NCBI GenBank assembly: GCA_021325515.1
Contig: JAJPHC010000028.1
Location: 62,001-126,000 of the forward strand
Origin: Acidobacteriota bacterium
GTDB taxonomy: Bacteria; Acidobacteriota; Thermoanaerobaculia; Gp7-AA8
Reading direction: 5' to 3'
DNA length: 64,000 nt
Part shown: piece after piece, positions 33,747 through 42,267 of the stretch
How the letters are laid out: every line of letters starts with the position of its first letter
Position numbering within the stretch: the first letter of the stretch is position 1
The notes under the pieces: generated by a model
Seen by the model: only the letters and a program-made list of their open reading frames with translations
What the model was told of the DNA's origin: nothing
The model's database searches: none
Made by a program: the position numbers and the translations under genes

Positions 33747-35699
33747 ATGTGCGGGATCAGCGCGATCGTCAACTACGGGACGGAGTCCGCGGACCAGCTC
33801 TCGCGCGAGCTGGCCCTCATGCACGCGCAGATTCCCCACCGCGGCATGGATGGCGAAGGCTTCGTGGCCATCGACGCGGCGATGAACGTCCGTGCGCGCC
33901 ATTCGCTGGAGACCCTCGACATGACCGGGGCGCGCGTCGCACTCGCGTTCCGCTGGCTGATCATTCAGGACGATGACCCGCACGCGGCGCAGCCGATGCG
34001 CTCCGAGGACGGCCGTCTCTGGATCGTATTCAACGGGGAGATCTACAACTTCGTCGAGCTGCGTGAGGAGCTCTCGCGCCACGGTTTCGCCTTCCATACC
34101 GGCACCGATACAGAAGTGATCCTCGCCGCGTACCAGCGCTGGGGAACGGAGTGTCTGAGCCGCTTCGACGGCATGTGGGCGATGGTGATCGTCGATCGCG
34201 AGAAACGGAAAGCGATCGTGAGCCGCGACCGCTTCGGCATCAAGCCGCTGTTTCGCTCCATTCGCGGAGAAGCGATCCGCTTCGCCTCGGAGATCAAACA
34301 ACTCGTCGCCGTCGATCGCCCCGGCATCAACGAATCGATCCTGTACGAGTATCTGCACGCGCATCGCGGAGCGTTCACGGACGAAACGTACTTCCGCGGC
34401 ATCGAGGCGTTTCCTTCCGCGTCTGTGCTGGAGCTCGACCTCACGAGCTCTTCGCGTCCGCCGGTCACGCCGAAGGTATGGTGGGATCTCGGCCACCTGG
34501 CAACGGCGCCGAAGAAAGCCTCCCGCGAAGATGCGAAGCGGGAGCTCGAACATCTGCTCCGCGAATCGGTGCGCGTTCATACGCGCGCCAGCGTGAAGCT
34601 CGGCACGTTCATCTCCGGCGGCCTCGATTCGACGACGATCACGGAGCTCGTGCGCCAGTCGTCTCCGCAGAAACACGATTCGTTCACGATCGTGTTCGAC
34701 CGCACGCGCTATGCGGAGTTCGACGAGTCGAATTACGTCGACGACTATGTGAAACAGAGCGGCGTCACGAATCATCGCGCCACGATCGATGCGCAATGGA
34801 TCCGTGACAATCTGCCGCGCGTCTCATGGATGCAGGACGAGCCGCTGATGGCCTCGACCATCTTCGCGCAGCACCGGGCATTTCAACTCGCGCGTGAACA
34901 TGGGACGACGGTCGTTCTCGACGGCCAGGGCTCGGACGAGGTCTTCGGCGGCTATCCGCATCATGAGTTCTCCGTGTGGCGGGATCACCTCACGCGCGGC
35001 GAGCTCCGCGCGTTCGCGCAGGAATCGAAGATCCTCAGCGCGAACTATCAGATGAGCATTCCGGCGATGTACTACCGGCTGGCGCGATCCGTCGCCGGAC
35101 ATGCGGTGCGCCGTTTCCGTCTGCGCTATGGCCGCTACGAGTGGCTCGATGATGGATACTTCCGCCCTTTCCGGCACGAAGCTCCGCCGATCGAGCGCGC
35201 GCGCCGCCGTGAGGCGCTCGCGTGGAAGTCGCATCTCGATCAGACGTCCTACGAGGACATCCGGTACACCGGCCTGCCACCGCTGTTTCTCTACAGCGAC
35301 CGCAATGGGATGGCTCACTCCGTGGAAGCGCGGCTGCCCTATGTCGATCACCGTGTCGTCGAGTTCGCAATGCAACTGCCGGCGGAGATGAAAGCGGGAT
35401 CGGGCGTGCGCAAACGTCTGCTGCGCGAGCTCGCGCGCGATCATCTTCCTGCTTCGATCACAGGCCGCACCGACAAGATGGGCTTCGTGACGCCTGAATC
35501 TCTCTGGCTGCGGACCGATCTGCACGATGCGGTGCTCGAGGCTGTTGACTCTCCGGTGATGGCGCGCCTTCCCTTCCTCCGTCCCGAAAAAGCGCGGGCG
35601 TTCGTCATGGCATATCGCGACGGAAAGCATCGCGACTTCCGCGCGGTCTGGCGGCTTCTCGCCCTGCGGCATTGGATCGAGGCCTTTCAACTCGCATGA
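33747..35699 (+). CDS. asnB: Glutamine-dependent asparagine synthetase-like enzyme
   Basis: This 650-residue enzyme starts MCGISAIVNYG, so the glutaminase nucleophile Cys2 is exposed after Met removal. HRGMDGEGF, FNGEIYNFVELREEL and GTDTEVILAAYQRWG complete the N-terminal amidotransferase domain. The synthetase domain has the pyrophosphate loop FISGGLDSTTI and VLDGQGSDEVFGGYP. It could make free asparagine or amidate another carboxylate. Lasso peptide cyclases share this fold. It overlaps the SGNH gene by four bases and heads the run containing the peptide-modification genes. Its place in that pathway is inference. Confidence 0.88.
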   Translation: MCGISAIVNYGTESADQLSRELALMHAQIPHRGMDGEGFVAIDAAMNVRARHSLETLDMTGARVALAFRWLIIQDDDPHAAQPMRSEDGRLWIVFNGEIYNFVELREELSRHGFAFHTGTDTEVILAAYQRWGTECLSRFDGMWAMVIVDREKRKAIVSRDRFGIKPLFRSIRGEAIRFASEIKQLVAVDRPGINESILYEYLHAHRGAFTDETYFRGIEAFPSASVLELDLTSSSRPPVTPKVWWDLGHLATAPKKASREDAKRELEHLLRESVRVHTRASVKLGTFISGGLDSTTITELVRQSSPQKHDSFTIVFDRTRYAEFDESNYVDDYVKQSGVTNHRATIDAQWIRDNLPRVSWMQDEPLMASTIFAQHRAFQLAREHGTTVVLDGQGSDEVFGGYPHHEFSVWRDHLTRGELRAFAQESKILSANYQMSIPAMYYRLARSVAGHAVRRFRLRYGRYEWLDDGYFRPFRHEAPPIERARRREALAWKSHLDQTSYEDIRYTGLPPLFLYSDRNGMAHSVEARLPYVDHRVVEFAMQLPAEMKAGSGVRKRLLRELARDHLPASITGRTDKMGFVTPESLWLRTDLHDAVLEAVDSPVMARLPFLRPEKARAFVMAYRDGKHRDFRAVWRLLALRHWIEAFQLA

Positions 35700-36778
35700 G
35701 ACGCGCGATCACAGCATCGCTCGCCGCGATCGGGCTGCTCGCTCTCTGCGCGGCCGCCGCAGAACTAGCGGCGCGTGGACTGCTGGCATGGAGCGACGCC
35801 CGGCGCGCGTCGAAGGTCGCTCCGCTTTCAACGCTCGATGTCTACCGGGGAGTGCCGTGGTCGAAGGACTACTGGTCGGAGTGGCGCCGCGCTGTCCGTC
35901 TTCCGCAAACCCTGCGCTACACCGGTGATGGGATCCTCCACCTGCAAGCGTTTCACGGACGCGCCATCAACATCGAGGACTCGGGCCTGCGCAGGACGAC
36001 GCACTGTGAGTGCACACAGCCGTCGCTGCGCATCGCGATGTACGGAGGCTCGATGTTGTGGGGTCACGGTTCCGACGACGAGCACACGATCCCATCGCTC
36101 GTCGCCGCGCGCTTCGAGCGCCGCGGCCAGCGCGTCTGCATCCGGAACCACGGTGAATGGGGCTCGACGAGTGCGCGCTCGGTCGCGGAACTGGAGCGCG
36201 ACCTGCGCAATGGAGAAAAGCCCGACATCGTCATTCTCTATGCCGGCTCCTACGATGTGAAAGAAACGATCTTCGGCAACGAGATGGACAACTGGATCAT
36301 GGAGCCTCGCGATGACGCCGGCCTGGCGCTGCCTCGCCTGCTGCGACGAGCGCGGCGAGCACCGCCAACTGCAGCCGAGCGGTTGAAACCGGGCGACGAG
36401 GTGGAGATCCGCGATCGCTCCATCGAGCGCTTCCTGGCGACAGAAAAGACGTTCGTCGCGCTGGCCCGCGCATACGGATTCCGGCCGGTCGTCATCTGGC
36501 ATCCGTACCTCCTCGCAAGCTCGAAGCGGATGACCTCGAGCGAAGCGGCAACCATCCGCAACTTCGACAAGACCCTGCCTGTGATGGCGGGTGCGATTCG
36601 CGCGGCCTACGCGGCGATGCGCAATCACCACGAAGAGCATTTCGAGAACCTCTCCGGCGCGCTCGACACCGAGAGCGGAACGATGTTCCTCGATGCAGGA
36701 CATCTATCGCCCGCGGCCAACGGACTGGTCGCGGAGCGAATCGTCTCGATCATTGACGCCCGGCGGGCGAGCCGCTAG
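35696..36778 (+). CDS. Membrane-anchored SGNH-hydrolase-like protein
   Basis: This 360-residue protein has an N-terminal helix (ITASLAAIGLLALCAAAAEL). A SGNH-type domain follows: the serine is in LRIAMYGGSMLWGHGSDDEH, the block II/III Gly and Asn region is near RNHGEWGSTSARSV and VILYAGSYDVKE, and the catalytic Asp/His dyad is in MFLDAGHLSPAANG. The fold serves lipases, esterases and acetyl transferases on glycans. The domain faces the periplasm by topology. The start overlaps asnB (ATGA), and the PqqD-like gene follows after 35 bases. Confidence 0.78.
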   Translation: MRRAITASLAAIGLLALCAAAAELAARGLLAWSDARRASKVAPLSTLDVYRGVPWSKDYWSEWRRAVRLPQTLRYTGDGILHLQAFHGRAINIEDSGLRRTTHCECTQPSLRIAMYGGSMLWGHGSDDEHTIPSLVAARFERRGQRVCIRNHGEWGSTSARSVAELERDLRNGEKPDIVILYAGSYDVKETIFGNEMDNWIMEPRDDAGLALPRLLRRARRAPPTAAERLKPGDEVEIRDRSIERFLATEKTFVALARAYGFRPVVIWHPYLLASSKRMTSSEAATIRNFDKTLPVMAGAIRAAYAAMRNHHEEHFENLSGALDTESGTMFLDAGHLSPAANGLVAERIVSIIDARRASR

Positions 36779-36813
36779 TCTCTTGGCCACAACCCGAATT
36801 CAGGAGAATCCCG

Positions 36814-37092
36814 ATGGCGGCATACCATCGCAATCCGCAGATTGAAGAAGCGCCCCTTCAGCAGGAACTGATGTTGTTCAATCCTGCGACCTCGCAGTTC
36901 TACATGCTGAACGGCACCATGGCGTACATCTGGCGCAATTGCGAGCAGAAGTCGGTGGAGGAGCTGATTGCTTCGATCGGCGATGCGTTCGAGGGAACCG
37001 ACCCGTCGAAAGCCTCGGAAGACGTGGAAAAAGCACTGGCCGACCTCTTGTCACTCGGCCTTGTGATTGACCGCGCGGCCGTTACTACGTAA
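36814..37092 (+). CDS. PqqD-like RiPP recognition element protein
   Basis: This 92-residue protein matches the PqqD fold: ELMLFNPATSQFYMLNGTMA and YIWRNCEQKSVEELIASIG, then a helical end with DVEKALADLLSLGLVIDRA. PqqD-like domains bind the leader of a precursor peptide in a cleft between strand 3 and helix 3 and deliver it to modifying enzymes. The next gene, 44 bases downstream, encodes a 50-residue peptide with a lasso-like YxxP leader motif. AGGAG lies seven bases before the ATG. No pqqA, pqqC or radical-SAM pqqE is present, so PQQ synthesis is excluded locally. Confidence 0.87.
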   Translation: MAAYHRNPQIEEAPLQQELMLFNPATSQFYMLNGTMAYIWRNCEQKSVEELIASIGDAFEGTDPSKASEDVEKALADLLSLGLVIDRAAVTT

Positions 37093-37136
37093 CATTGCCC
37101 AAATTTCACAATCGACCCCGGGAATAGGGAGAACGA

Positions 37137-37289
37137 ATGAACACGAGCTCTGTTACTCCGGAAACCAAGGAATCGCGTCCTCGTTACGAAACGCCCGCCA
37201 TCAAGACGATGAGCGAGCGCGAGATCCTCAACACCTTCCAGCTGACTCAGTCGATGTCCTCGTGGTGGGTCACGGCGAGCATGCGGTAG
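37137..37289 (+). CDS. Candidate RiPP precursor peptide (50 aa)
   Basis: This 50-codon ORF has AGGGAGA seven bases upstream. Its leader contains RPRYETPAIKTMSEREILN, where Y17-x-x-P20-x-I22 matches the YxxPxL-type motif by which lasso leaders bind PqqD-like proteins. The C-terminal segment is SMSSWWVTASMR, rich in Ser, Thr, Met and Trp. A Thr two residues before a possible cleavage site (QLTQ) is also lasso-like. The candidate core has no Asp or Glu, so no lasso ring can form, and no Cys. It sits between PqqD-like and HPr-kinase-like genes with the latter starting at the next base. Precursor status is inferred. Confidence 0.72.
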   Translation: MNTSSVTPETKESRPRYETPAIKTMSEREILNTFQLTQSMSSWWVTASMR

Positions 37290-38330
37290 GTGCTGGTCTC
37301 CAACCGCACTTGTTCCCCGGCGCGAGATTCGTTCCGGGGAACAGCGTCCGGCCTCACCATCACGATCGCGAGTGTCGCGGCTCATGTCGTCTCTGACGAT
37401 GAAGAGCTGCTGAGCGAGATCTCTTTCGTTCTACGTGACACTCCCTCGACTCCTAGAACCGAATTCTCGTTTCACGTGTCTCTCGAGCCTGGCGCCAGCC
37501 ACGGCACGGTGACGATCGAGTGCGCGGATCCCATCGCATACACCGTCGACGATCTTCTTCTCTCCGCGTCGGCCGGCTCTCCTGAATTTCCTTTCCGGCT
37601 CATCGAGCCCGAATCGACAGGCTGGACGGCGTTCGCCTGGCGCGCAGACAGCTCCGCGCTGTTCGAGTTCCGCGACAACATCTGCCGCTTCTGGCTTCGC
37701 GATGGATGGCGAAGCGCCATCGCACTCCTGCTTCTTCACTGCGTCTATCGCGTGCGGCGGGACGCGCTGTTCTTTCACGCTGCGACCGTGAATGTCGGCG
37801 GCAGAGGGGCGATGATCATCGGCCCGAAGGGCGCCGGAAAATCGACGACCTCTCTCTCCCTCGCCGTTCGCGGCCACGCGCTCCTCGGCGATGAAACAGG
37901 CGCATACGTGCCGGCAACAGGTCTCATCGAGCCGTTTCTGCGGCCCGTGGGAATCAAGCCGGGACCACGTGCCCGCGGCGTGGACGAAGCACTCCTGCGG
38001 ATCTCGGCCTCTGAAGAGCCCGCGCGCATCATTCGCGTGCCGTTCGATTCGCTGATCGACGCACCCGCGCCGGAGCCTGTTCCACTGCGGGCAATCTTCT
38101 TCCTGCGGCCGTTCGAAGAGCGGCCTCGAATCACCGAGACGGCAGCCTCGATCACGGCGCTCTCAGAGCTGCAAACCGTATCGAGCTGCTTCGTCAACGC
38201 GCCGCGCACGCAGCGGGTGTTCGAGCTCGGGCGCATGCTCGGCCGCTGCCGGCTTTATCATTTGGCACCCGGAAATCCAGACGAGACCGCAGAGTGTCTC
38301 GAACAACGAATCGGAGCCCTCGCATCATGA
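37290..38330 (+). CDS. HPr-kinase/phosphorylase-like P-loop protein
   Basis: This 346-residue protein has a variable N-terminal half and a C-terminal HPrK-like domain. HAATVNVGGRGAMIIGPKG and AGKSTTSLSLAVRGHALLGD give a Walker A loop (GPKGAGKST) and the acidic pair (GDE) used by HPr kinases. Related proteins in some lasso clusters phosphorylate a Ser in the peptide. The core here offers several Ser and Thr residues. There is no ptsH nearby. A GTG start abuts the peptide stop codon, and the end overlaps the first ferritin-like gene by four bases. Confidence 0.82.
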   Translation: MLVSNRTCSPARDSFRGTASGLTITIASVAAHVVSDDEELLSEISFVLRDTPSTPRTEFSFHVSLEPGASHGTVTIECADPIAYTVDDLLLSASAGSPEFPFRLIEPESTGWTAFAWRADSSALFEFRDNICRFWLRDGWRSAIALLLLHCVYRVRRDALFFHAATVNVGGRGAMIIGPKGAGKSTTSLSLAVRGHALLGDETGAYVPATGLIEPFLRPVGIKPGPRARGVDEALLRISASEEPARIIRVPFDSLIDAPAPEPVPLRAIFFLRPFEERPRITETAASITALSELQTVSSCFVNAPRTQRVFELGRMLGRCRLYHLAPGNPDETAECLEQRIGALAS

Positions 38331-38839
38331 ACGTGAAACAGCGAGCCGACGCGGTCGGCACCTTCCGCTACATCGAAGTGCAACTGATGGAGACCGCCGC
38401 CTACTGGACGCCGATCACTCCGCAGATGGAAGTCAAGGTGATGCTCGGCCGTCACATCTGGGATTTCGCGCAGCACGCGGACTGGCTCGGCAAGCGGACG
38501 TTCGAGCTGCGCCAGGCGGAGCACTACACGCGCCGTCCGGGCGACGACTACCATCAACTGCTCGAACAGATGAAGCAGGCAGAAGGTGTCGAAGAGCGCC
38601 TCACGCTGCTGTACGACATCACGATTCCGGGACTCATCCGCCGCTATGAGCGCTATCTCGAGGAAACGGATCGCCTGCTCGACGGGCCGACGGTGCTCGT
38701 CATCGAGCGCATCGTTCCCGAACTTCGGCGCCAGATCAGCGACGCGCACGCGCTGCGCGCAGAGATCGGGCTCAAGACCACCGACGCAACGGACTTCCGC
38801 AATCGCGAAGCGGCGATCGCATCGGTCGTCGCGGCATGA
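38327..38839 (+). CDS. Ferritin-like helical protein 1 (degenerate metal site)
   Basis: This 170-residue helical protein has a ferritin-like pattern: FRYIEVQLMETAAYWTPITP, LGRHIWDFAQHADWLGKRTF, then a long helix with ETDRLLDGPTVLVIERIVPE. Compared with the next two proteins, the first ExxH is replaced by DxxxH (WDFAQH) and the final ExxH is not evident. It may therefore have lost catalysis and act as a partner subunit. The ATG overlaps the HPrK-like stop (ATGA), and the end overlaps the next ferritin-like gene in the same way. Confidence 0.65.
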   Translation: MNVKQRADAVGTFRYIEVQLMETAAYWTPITPQMEVKVMLGRHIWDFAQHADWLGKRTFELRQAEHYTRRPGDDYHQLLEQMKQAEGVEERLTLLYDITIPGLIRRYERYLEETDRLLDGPTVLVIERIVPELRRQISDAHALRAEIGLKTTDATDFRNREAAIASVVAA

Positions 38840-39657
38840 GGGACACCATGAGCACCATCGGATACGTCGACGTCGAAGGCTTCCGTCTCCGCGCTGATCC
38901 GGCGCGCGACGACTGTTTCAAGGTCGTGCTGCGCGACGCGGACATGCACGAGTATCCGGAAGGAACGGAGCTGGCGGCACGAGAGACGGTGCATCGCCAC
39001 ATGAGCAACGAGATCACGAGTCTCGATATCGCCGCGCAATGCCTCGTCGAGTTTCCCGATGCACCGTGGGAGCTGCGCCTCGAGCTTGCACGGCAGTGCT
39101 GGGACGAAGCGCGTCACGTTCAGGTGCTCTACCGCCGTCTGCTGGAAATGGGTGGCCACAAGGGCGAGTTCCCGATCGCGACGTTCGAGTGGATGATCAC
39201 CTCGGCTCTGGACAGCATCGTCGCGCGGCTGGCGACACAGAACCGCACCTTCGAAGCAGGAGCGATGGACGTCGTGAAGAGTCTGGCCCGCGGCTTTCGC
39301 AGCGGTGGCGATGAAGAGACCTCCGCCGTCCTCGAAGGAATACTCGCCGACGAAATCCAGCACGTTCGTTTTGCGAACCGCTGGATCAAACGCCTCGCGC
39401 AGCAGGATCGCCGCTCCCTCATGCAGATGGCAAAAGCCGTTCGCTTGATCGCCGACGTGAACGGCAAGCTCGCTGTGCGCAAGGGTGAAGTGAACGCCGT
39501 CGGCAAGGAGCTGACGGCCGCCGAAGAGAATGTGCCGGCCGTCAACATCGAAGACCGGAAGCTGGCGGAGTTCAGCGACGAAGAGATTCACGAGATCCTC
39601 CGCCAGGCGGGATTCCGCTCGCTGGTTGAAGACGACCGTGCGGAGGCGTCCGTATGA
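38836..39657 (+). CDS. Ferritin-like diiron protein 2 (DUF455-like)
   Basis: This 273-residue protein has the spacing of diiron ligands: NEITSLDIAAQCLVEFPDAP with Glu, ARQCWDEARHVQVLYRRL with ExxH, a later helix region TFEAG and LADEIQHVRFANRWIK with a second ExxH. It resembles DUF455-type ferritin-like proteins. Diiron enzymes of this fold oxidise or oxygenate substrates with O2. A peptide substrate is an inference from the operon. A C-terminal extension of about 60 residues is acidic and helical. An alternative ATG four codons on has a better ribosome site (AGGG). Confidence 0.75.
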   Translation: MRDTMSTIGYVDVEGFRLRADPARDDCFKVVLRDADMHEYPEGTELAARETVHRHMSNEITSLDIAAQCLVEFPDAPWELRLELARQCWDEARHVQVLYRRLLEMGGHKGEFPIATFEWMITSALDSIVARLATQNRTFEAGAMDVVKSLARGFRSGGDEETSAVLEGILADEIQHVRFANRWIKRLAQQDRRSLMQMAKAVRLIADVNGKLAVRKGEVNAVGKELTAAEENVPAVNIEDRKLAEFSDEEIHEILRQAGFRSLVEDDRAEASV

Positions 39658-40343
39658 CCGAGCTCGATCCGCAACTGTTCACCGAGCCCCCCGCGCGCGA
39701 CGAGCGCTTCGAGATCAAGCAGACGTGGTCAGAGATGACCAACATGTGGGCGGACGACGGCACGATGCTGATCGAGTTCATGCATCGGCAGATGAACGAG
39801 GAAGTCAACGGGCTGGAGATTGCCGCGCGCAATCTGACCGACTTTCCGGACGCACCGTGGGAACTTCGTCTGGCGATTGCGCGGCAATGCTGGGACGAGT
39901 CGCGCCACGTAAATGCATTCCGCCGCTGCTTCGAAGCGCGCGGAGGCGAGATCGGGATGTTTCCGGTGATGAATTTCGAATACCGGATGATCATGGCGAT
40001 CCCTTCACTCATCGGCCGTCTCGCCGTGCAGAACCGGAGCTTCGAAGCCGCGGGCATTCAGGCGATTCGCGAAGCGATCGAGCACGCACAACATGATCCG
40101 GATGTTGCAGCGCTGCTCGACGCGCAGCTCGCGGATGAGATCCAGCACGTGCGGTATGCGAACCGCTGGATCGAGTCGCTGATCAGGAGCAATCCGCGCT
40201 ACGCGCTCGATGTCGTGCGCGCTGTCGCGCAGGCGAACCGAGCATTTCCGATGATCGCCGGCGAGGCAGCGATGCACCTCGAGCTCGATGACCAGATCCG
40301 AACCGAGGCAGGGTTCGCTGACGCGCCCGCGGCGCCGGCCTGA
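39654..40343 (+). CDS. Ferritin-like diiron protein 3 (DUF455-like)
   Basis: This 229-residue protein is a paralog of the previous one. They share FPDAPWELRLxxARQCWDE (one segment each) with E and ExxH in DESRHVNAFRR, and LADEIQHVRYANRWIE with the last ExxH. It lacks the acidic C-terminal extension. Both intact diiron sites suggest that proteins 2 and 3 are active, perhaps as a heteromer or on successive steps. The start overlaps the previous stop (ATGA). The stop is four bases before the peptidase start. Confidence 0.75.
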   Translation: MTELDPQLFTEPPARDERFEIKQTWSEMTNMWADDGTMLIEFMHRQMNEEVNGLEIAARNLTDFPDAPWELRLAIARQCWDESRHVNAFRRCFEARGGEIGMFPVMNFEYRMIMAIPSLIGRLAVQNRSFEAAGIQAIREAIEHAQHDPDVAALLDAQLADEIQHVRYANRWIESLIRSNPRYALDVVRAVAQANRAFPMIAGEAAMHLELDDQIRTEAGFADAPAAPA

Positions 40344-40347
40344 GCGA

Positions 40348-40857
40348 ATGGAAACGCTGACGCCGCAACGGCTCCTCTCCGTTGCAGCATTGTGGCGGCA
40401 ATCGAAGCGCGAGATCCGGACGAGCTTCCAGGGAATTTCGATGCGGCCGGCAATCGAGCCCGGCCAGACGGTGCTCCTTCGCTGCACGAACGACGTCGCG
40501 ATCGGCGACATCGTCGCCGTCGCCGTCGGATCCGATGTCATCGTTCACCGGCTCGTCGCGGCAGCACCCGGACGGTGGTGGCTTCTGCGCGGCGATCACA
40601 ACGTCCTTTGCGACGTCCCCCTCATCGATCCCGCGGCGATCATCGGAAAAGTCATCGCTGTTGAACGCAGCGACGGAAGCTCGTTCGAACCGCCGCCGGT
40701 AACCGGCCGCATCGGTGCGCGATTCGTCACACGCGCAACGACTCTGCTGCTCGCGATCAACATCCCTCTTGCGCGATGGATCACGAGGCTCGCCGTCGCC
40801 CTGCGGCGCACAGCCAGCCTCGGAGTCGCCGCGGTGCGCGGCTCATCGCCGCTCTGA
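40348..40857 (+). CDS. S24/S26 peptidase, SipW/Sec11 type
   Basis: This 169-residue protein has the signal-peptidase fold: FQGISMRPAIEPGQTVLL with the nucleophile Ser, GDIVAVAVGSDVIVHRLV with a His in place of the bacterial Lys base, and WWLLRGDHNVLCD. Ser-His arrangements mark the SipW/Sec11 branch. One or two C-terminal hydrophobic helices (RATTLLLAINIPLARWI) anchor it. Being last in the operon, it is the best candidate to remove the leader of the 50-residue peptide. Its end overlaps the convergent glycosyltransferase-like gene by 15 bases. Confidence 0.8.
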   Translation: METLTPQRLLSVAALWRQSKREIRTSFQGISMRPAIEPGQTVLLRCTNDVAIGDIVAVAVGSDVIVHRLVAAAPGRWWLLRGDHNVLCDVPLIDPAAIIGKVIAVERSDGSSFEPPPVTGRIGARFVTRATTLLLAINIPLARWITRLAVALRRTASLGVAAVRGSSPL

Positions 40858-42267
40858 GATCTTCACCGTCTCGCCCGCCTCGACCCAATAGCGAGCACGG
40901 TCCTTGTCACCCACGAACACGACCGGAATCCGTTCGTGCGCAGCGCCGAACTGAATCGCACCACTCGCCTCGAATTCGCGGTAAACGGAGTAGCGGTCCG
41001 CGAGCGGCTGTACGGCATCCCAAATGAAGATCGAAGAACCGGGAGCGAGTGCGCGCAGGTGCGGCAGTGCACGTTGCATGGCCGCGATCTCGTGATGTCC
41101 CGTCACGCGCATCTCGCGCCACTTCTGCGCAAATCCATCGAGATGCCACGCCAGCGCGATTGCTGCAACCGCATAGAGAATCGGCCGCGATGCGCGTTGC
41201 ATCGCGATCGCCGCGAGCATCGAGAACCAGAACACCGACGGCCCGATGTACGTCTCGCTGATGTGATGCATGAGCACGACCGGAAACCACGACGACAGCA
41301 GACCGCAGCAGGCGATCACGGCCGCCGCACCCAGCTCGTGGCGAGCGCGAAAGAGTCCTGCGAGCAGCAGAACGCCGAGGATCAGCGTTACGCCGGCGAA
41401 GAGAACGAGCAGCGGCCAGCTTCGATGGTGTATCGCATCGAACCATCGAAGCGTTCCGACGGGAGAGAGCGTTGCCGCGGTGAGCTGAGATGCGTTGATC
41501 AGCCACTCGAGCGGATTGCCGAACCGATAGCGGTGAACAGCCGCCTGCGTCTCCTCGAGTTGCATGACGCCGCCCGCGCTTCTGCGCAGGAACCAGAAGG
41601 CTGCGGTTGCGATCAGCGACGGCGACGTGCGCCGCCATGCACTGGCAACCGGTCCAAACACGCGGGGGATCATGAACGAGCCGGCCAGAGTCATCGCCGC
41701 AAAGACGCTCCAGGCAATCGCGTTCTCCTTGAATCCGAGAGCGAGGAACAGCAGCACGCCCGCGATCCAGCCGCGTCTCCATGACGCACGGCCGTCGATG
41801 ATGTCGATGACGATCAGCGCCGCCGAGGCTGCACCGGCTGCACAACTGCCGGCAGCCCCCACACTTTTCCACTGATAGTGCGCCCCGACGATCGCCTGAT
41901 GAAATGCCGGCAGGATTGCGGCGACAAGCGCCGCGTCGCGCCGCACACCGGCGGACCGCAGGATCAGCAGAAGAATCCACGCGAGCGCAGCGGCCATCGC
42001 AGATTTCACGACGGCAAGCGGCACGATGCCGTAAGTCGCGGGCGAGATTTCGTAGGCCGCGGCATTCATCAGGAACCAGAACGGCGACCAGTGGATGTCC
42101 CGCGCGCTGAAGGGCGCCGAGAGCAGATGGCCCTGCCTGACCGTCTCGACCGCCGTCGCCATCGGACCCCAGTCATCCGCAACCGGAGGCGTCCGGACCT
42201 GCAGGACGAACGTCACGAGCGCGATCGCAGCGATCAGGAGCCACTCGGGCCAGCGCAGAGATTTCAT
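40843..42267 (-). CDS. Polytopic GT-C-like membrane protein
   Basis: This 474-residue protein has about ten helices. It starts MKSLRWPEWLLIAAIALVTF, and its first periplasmic loop is TPPVADDWGPMATAVETVRQ, with DDW at the place where GT-C enzymes keep catalytic acidic residues. The last quarter is a soluble domain (LPHLRALAPGSSIFIWDAVQ). It resembles PMT/ArnT-like glycosyltransferases without a close match I can name. The start overlaps the HTTM stop of module 2 (ATGA), so it ends the six-gene minus-strand operon. Confidence 0.68.
   Translation of the reverse strand: MKSLRWPEWLLIAAIALVTFVLQVRTPPVADDWGPMATAVETVRQGHLLSAPFSARDIHWSPFWFLMNAAAYEISPATYGIVPLAVVKSAMAAALAWILLLILRSAGVRRDAALVAAILPAFHQAIVGAHYQWKSVGAAGSCAAGAASAALIVIDIIDGRASWRRGWIAGVLLFLALGFKENAIAWSVFAAMTLAGSFMIPRVFGPVASAWRRTSPSLIATAAFWFLRRSAGGVMQLEETQAAVHRYRFGNPLEWLINASQLTAATLSPVGTLRWFDAIHHRSWPLLVLFAGVTLILGVLLLAGLFRARHELGAAAVIACCGLLSSWFPVVLMHHISETYIGPSVFWFSMLAAIAMQRASRPILYAVAAIALAWHLDGFAQKWREMRVTGHHEIAAMQRALPHLRALAPGSSIFIWDAVQPLADRYSVYREFEASGAIQFGAAHERIPVVFVGDKDRARYWVEAGETVKISERR

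Noticed and set aside
36814-40857. Classical lasso peptide cluster or PQQ biosynthesis
   Set aside because: The core has no Asp or Glu for a lasso ring and there is no B2-type transglutaminase-like protease. PQQ synthesis needs pqqA with Glu/Tyr, pqqC and a radical-SAM pqqE, none of which is present.
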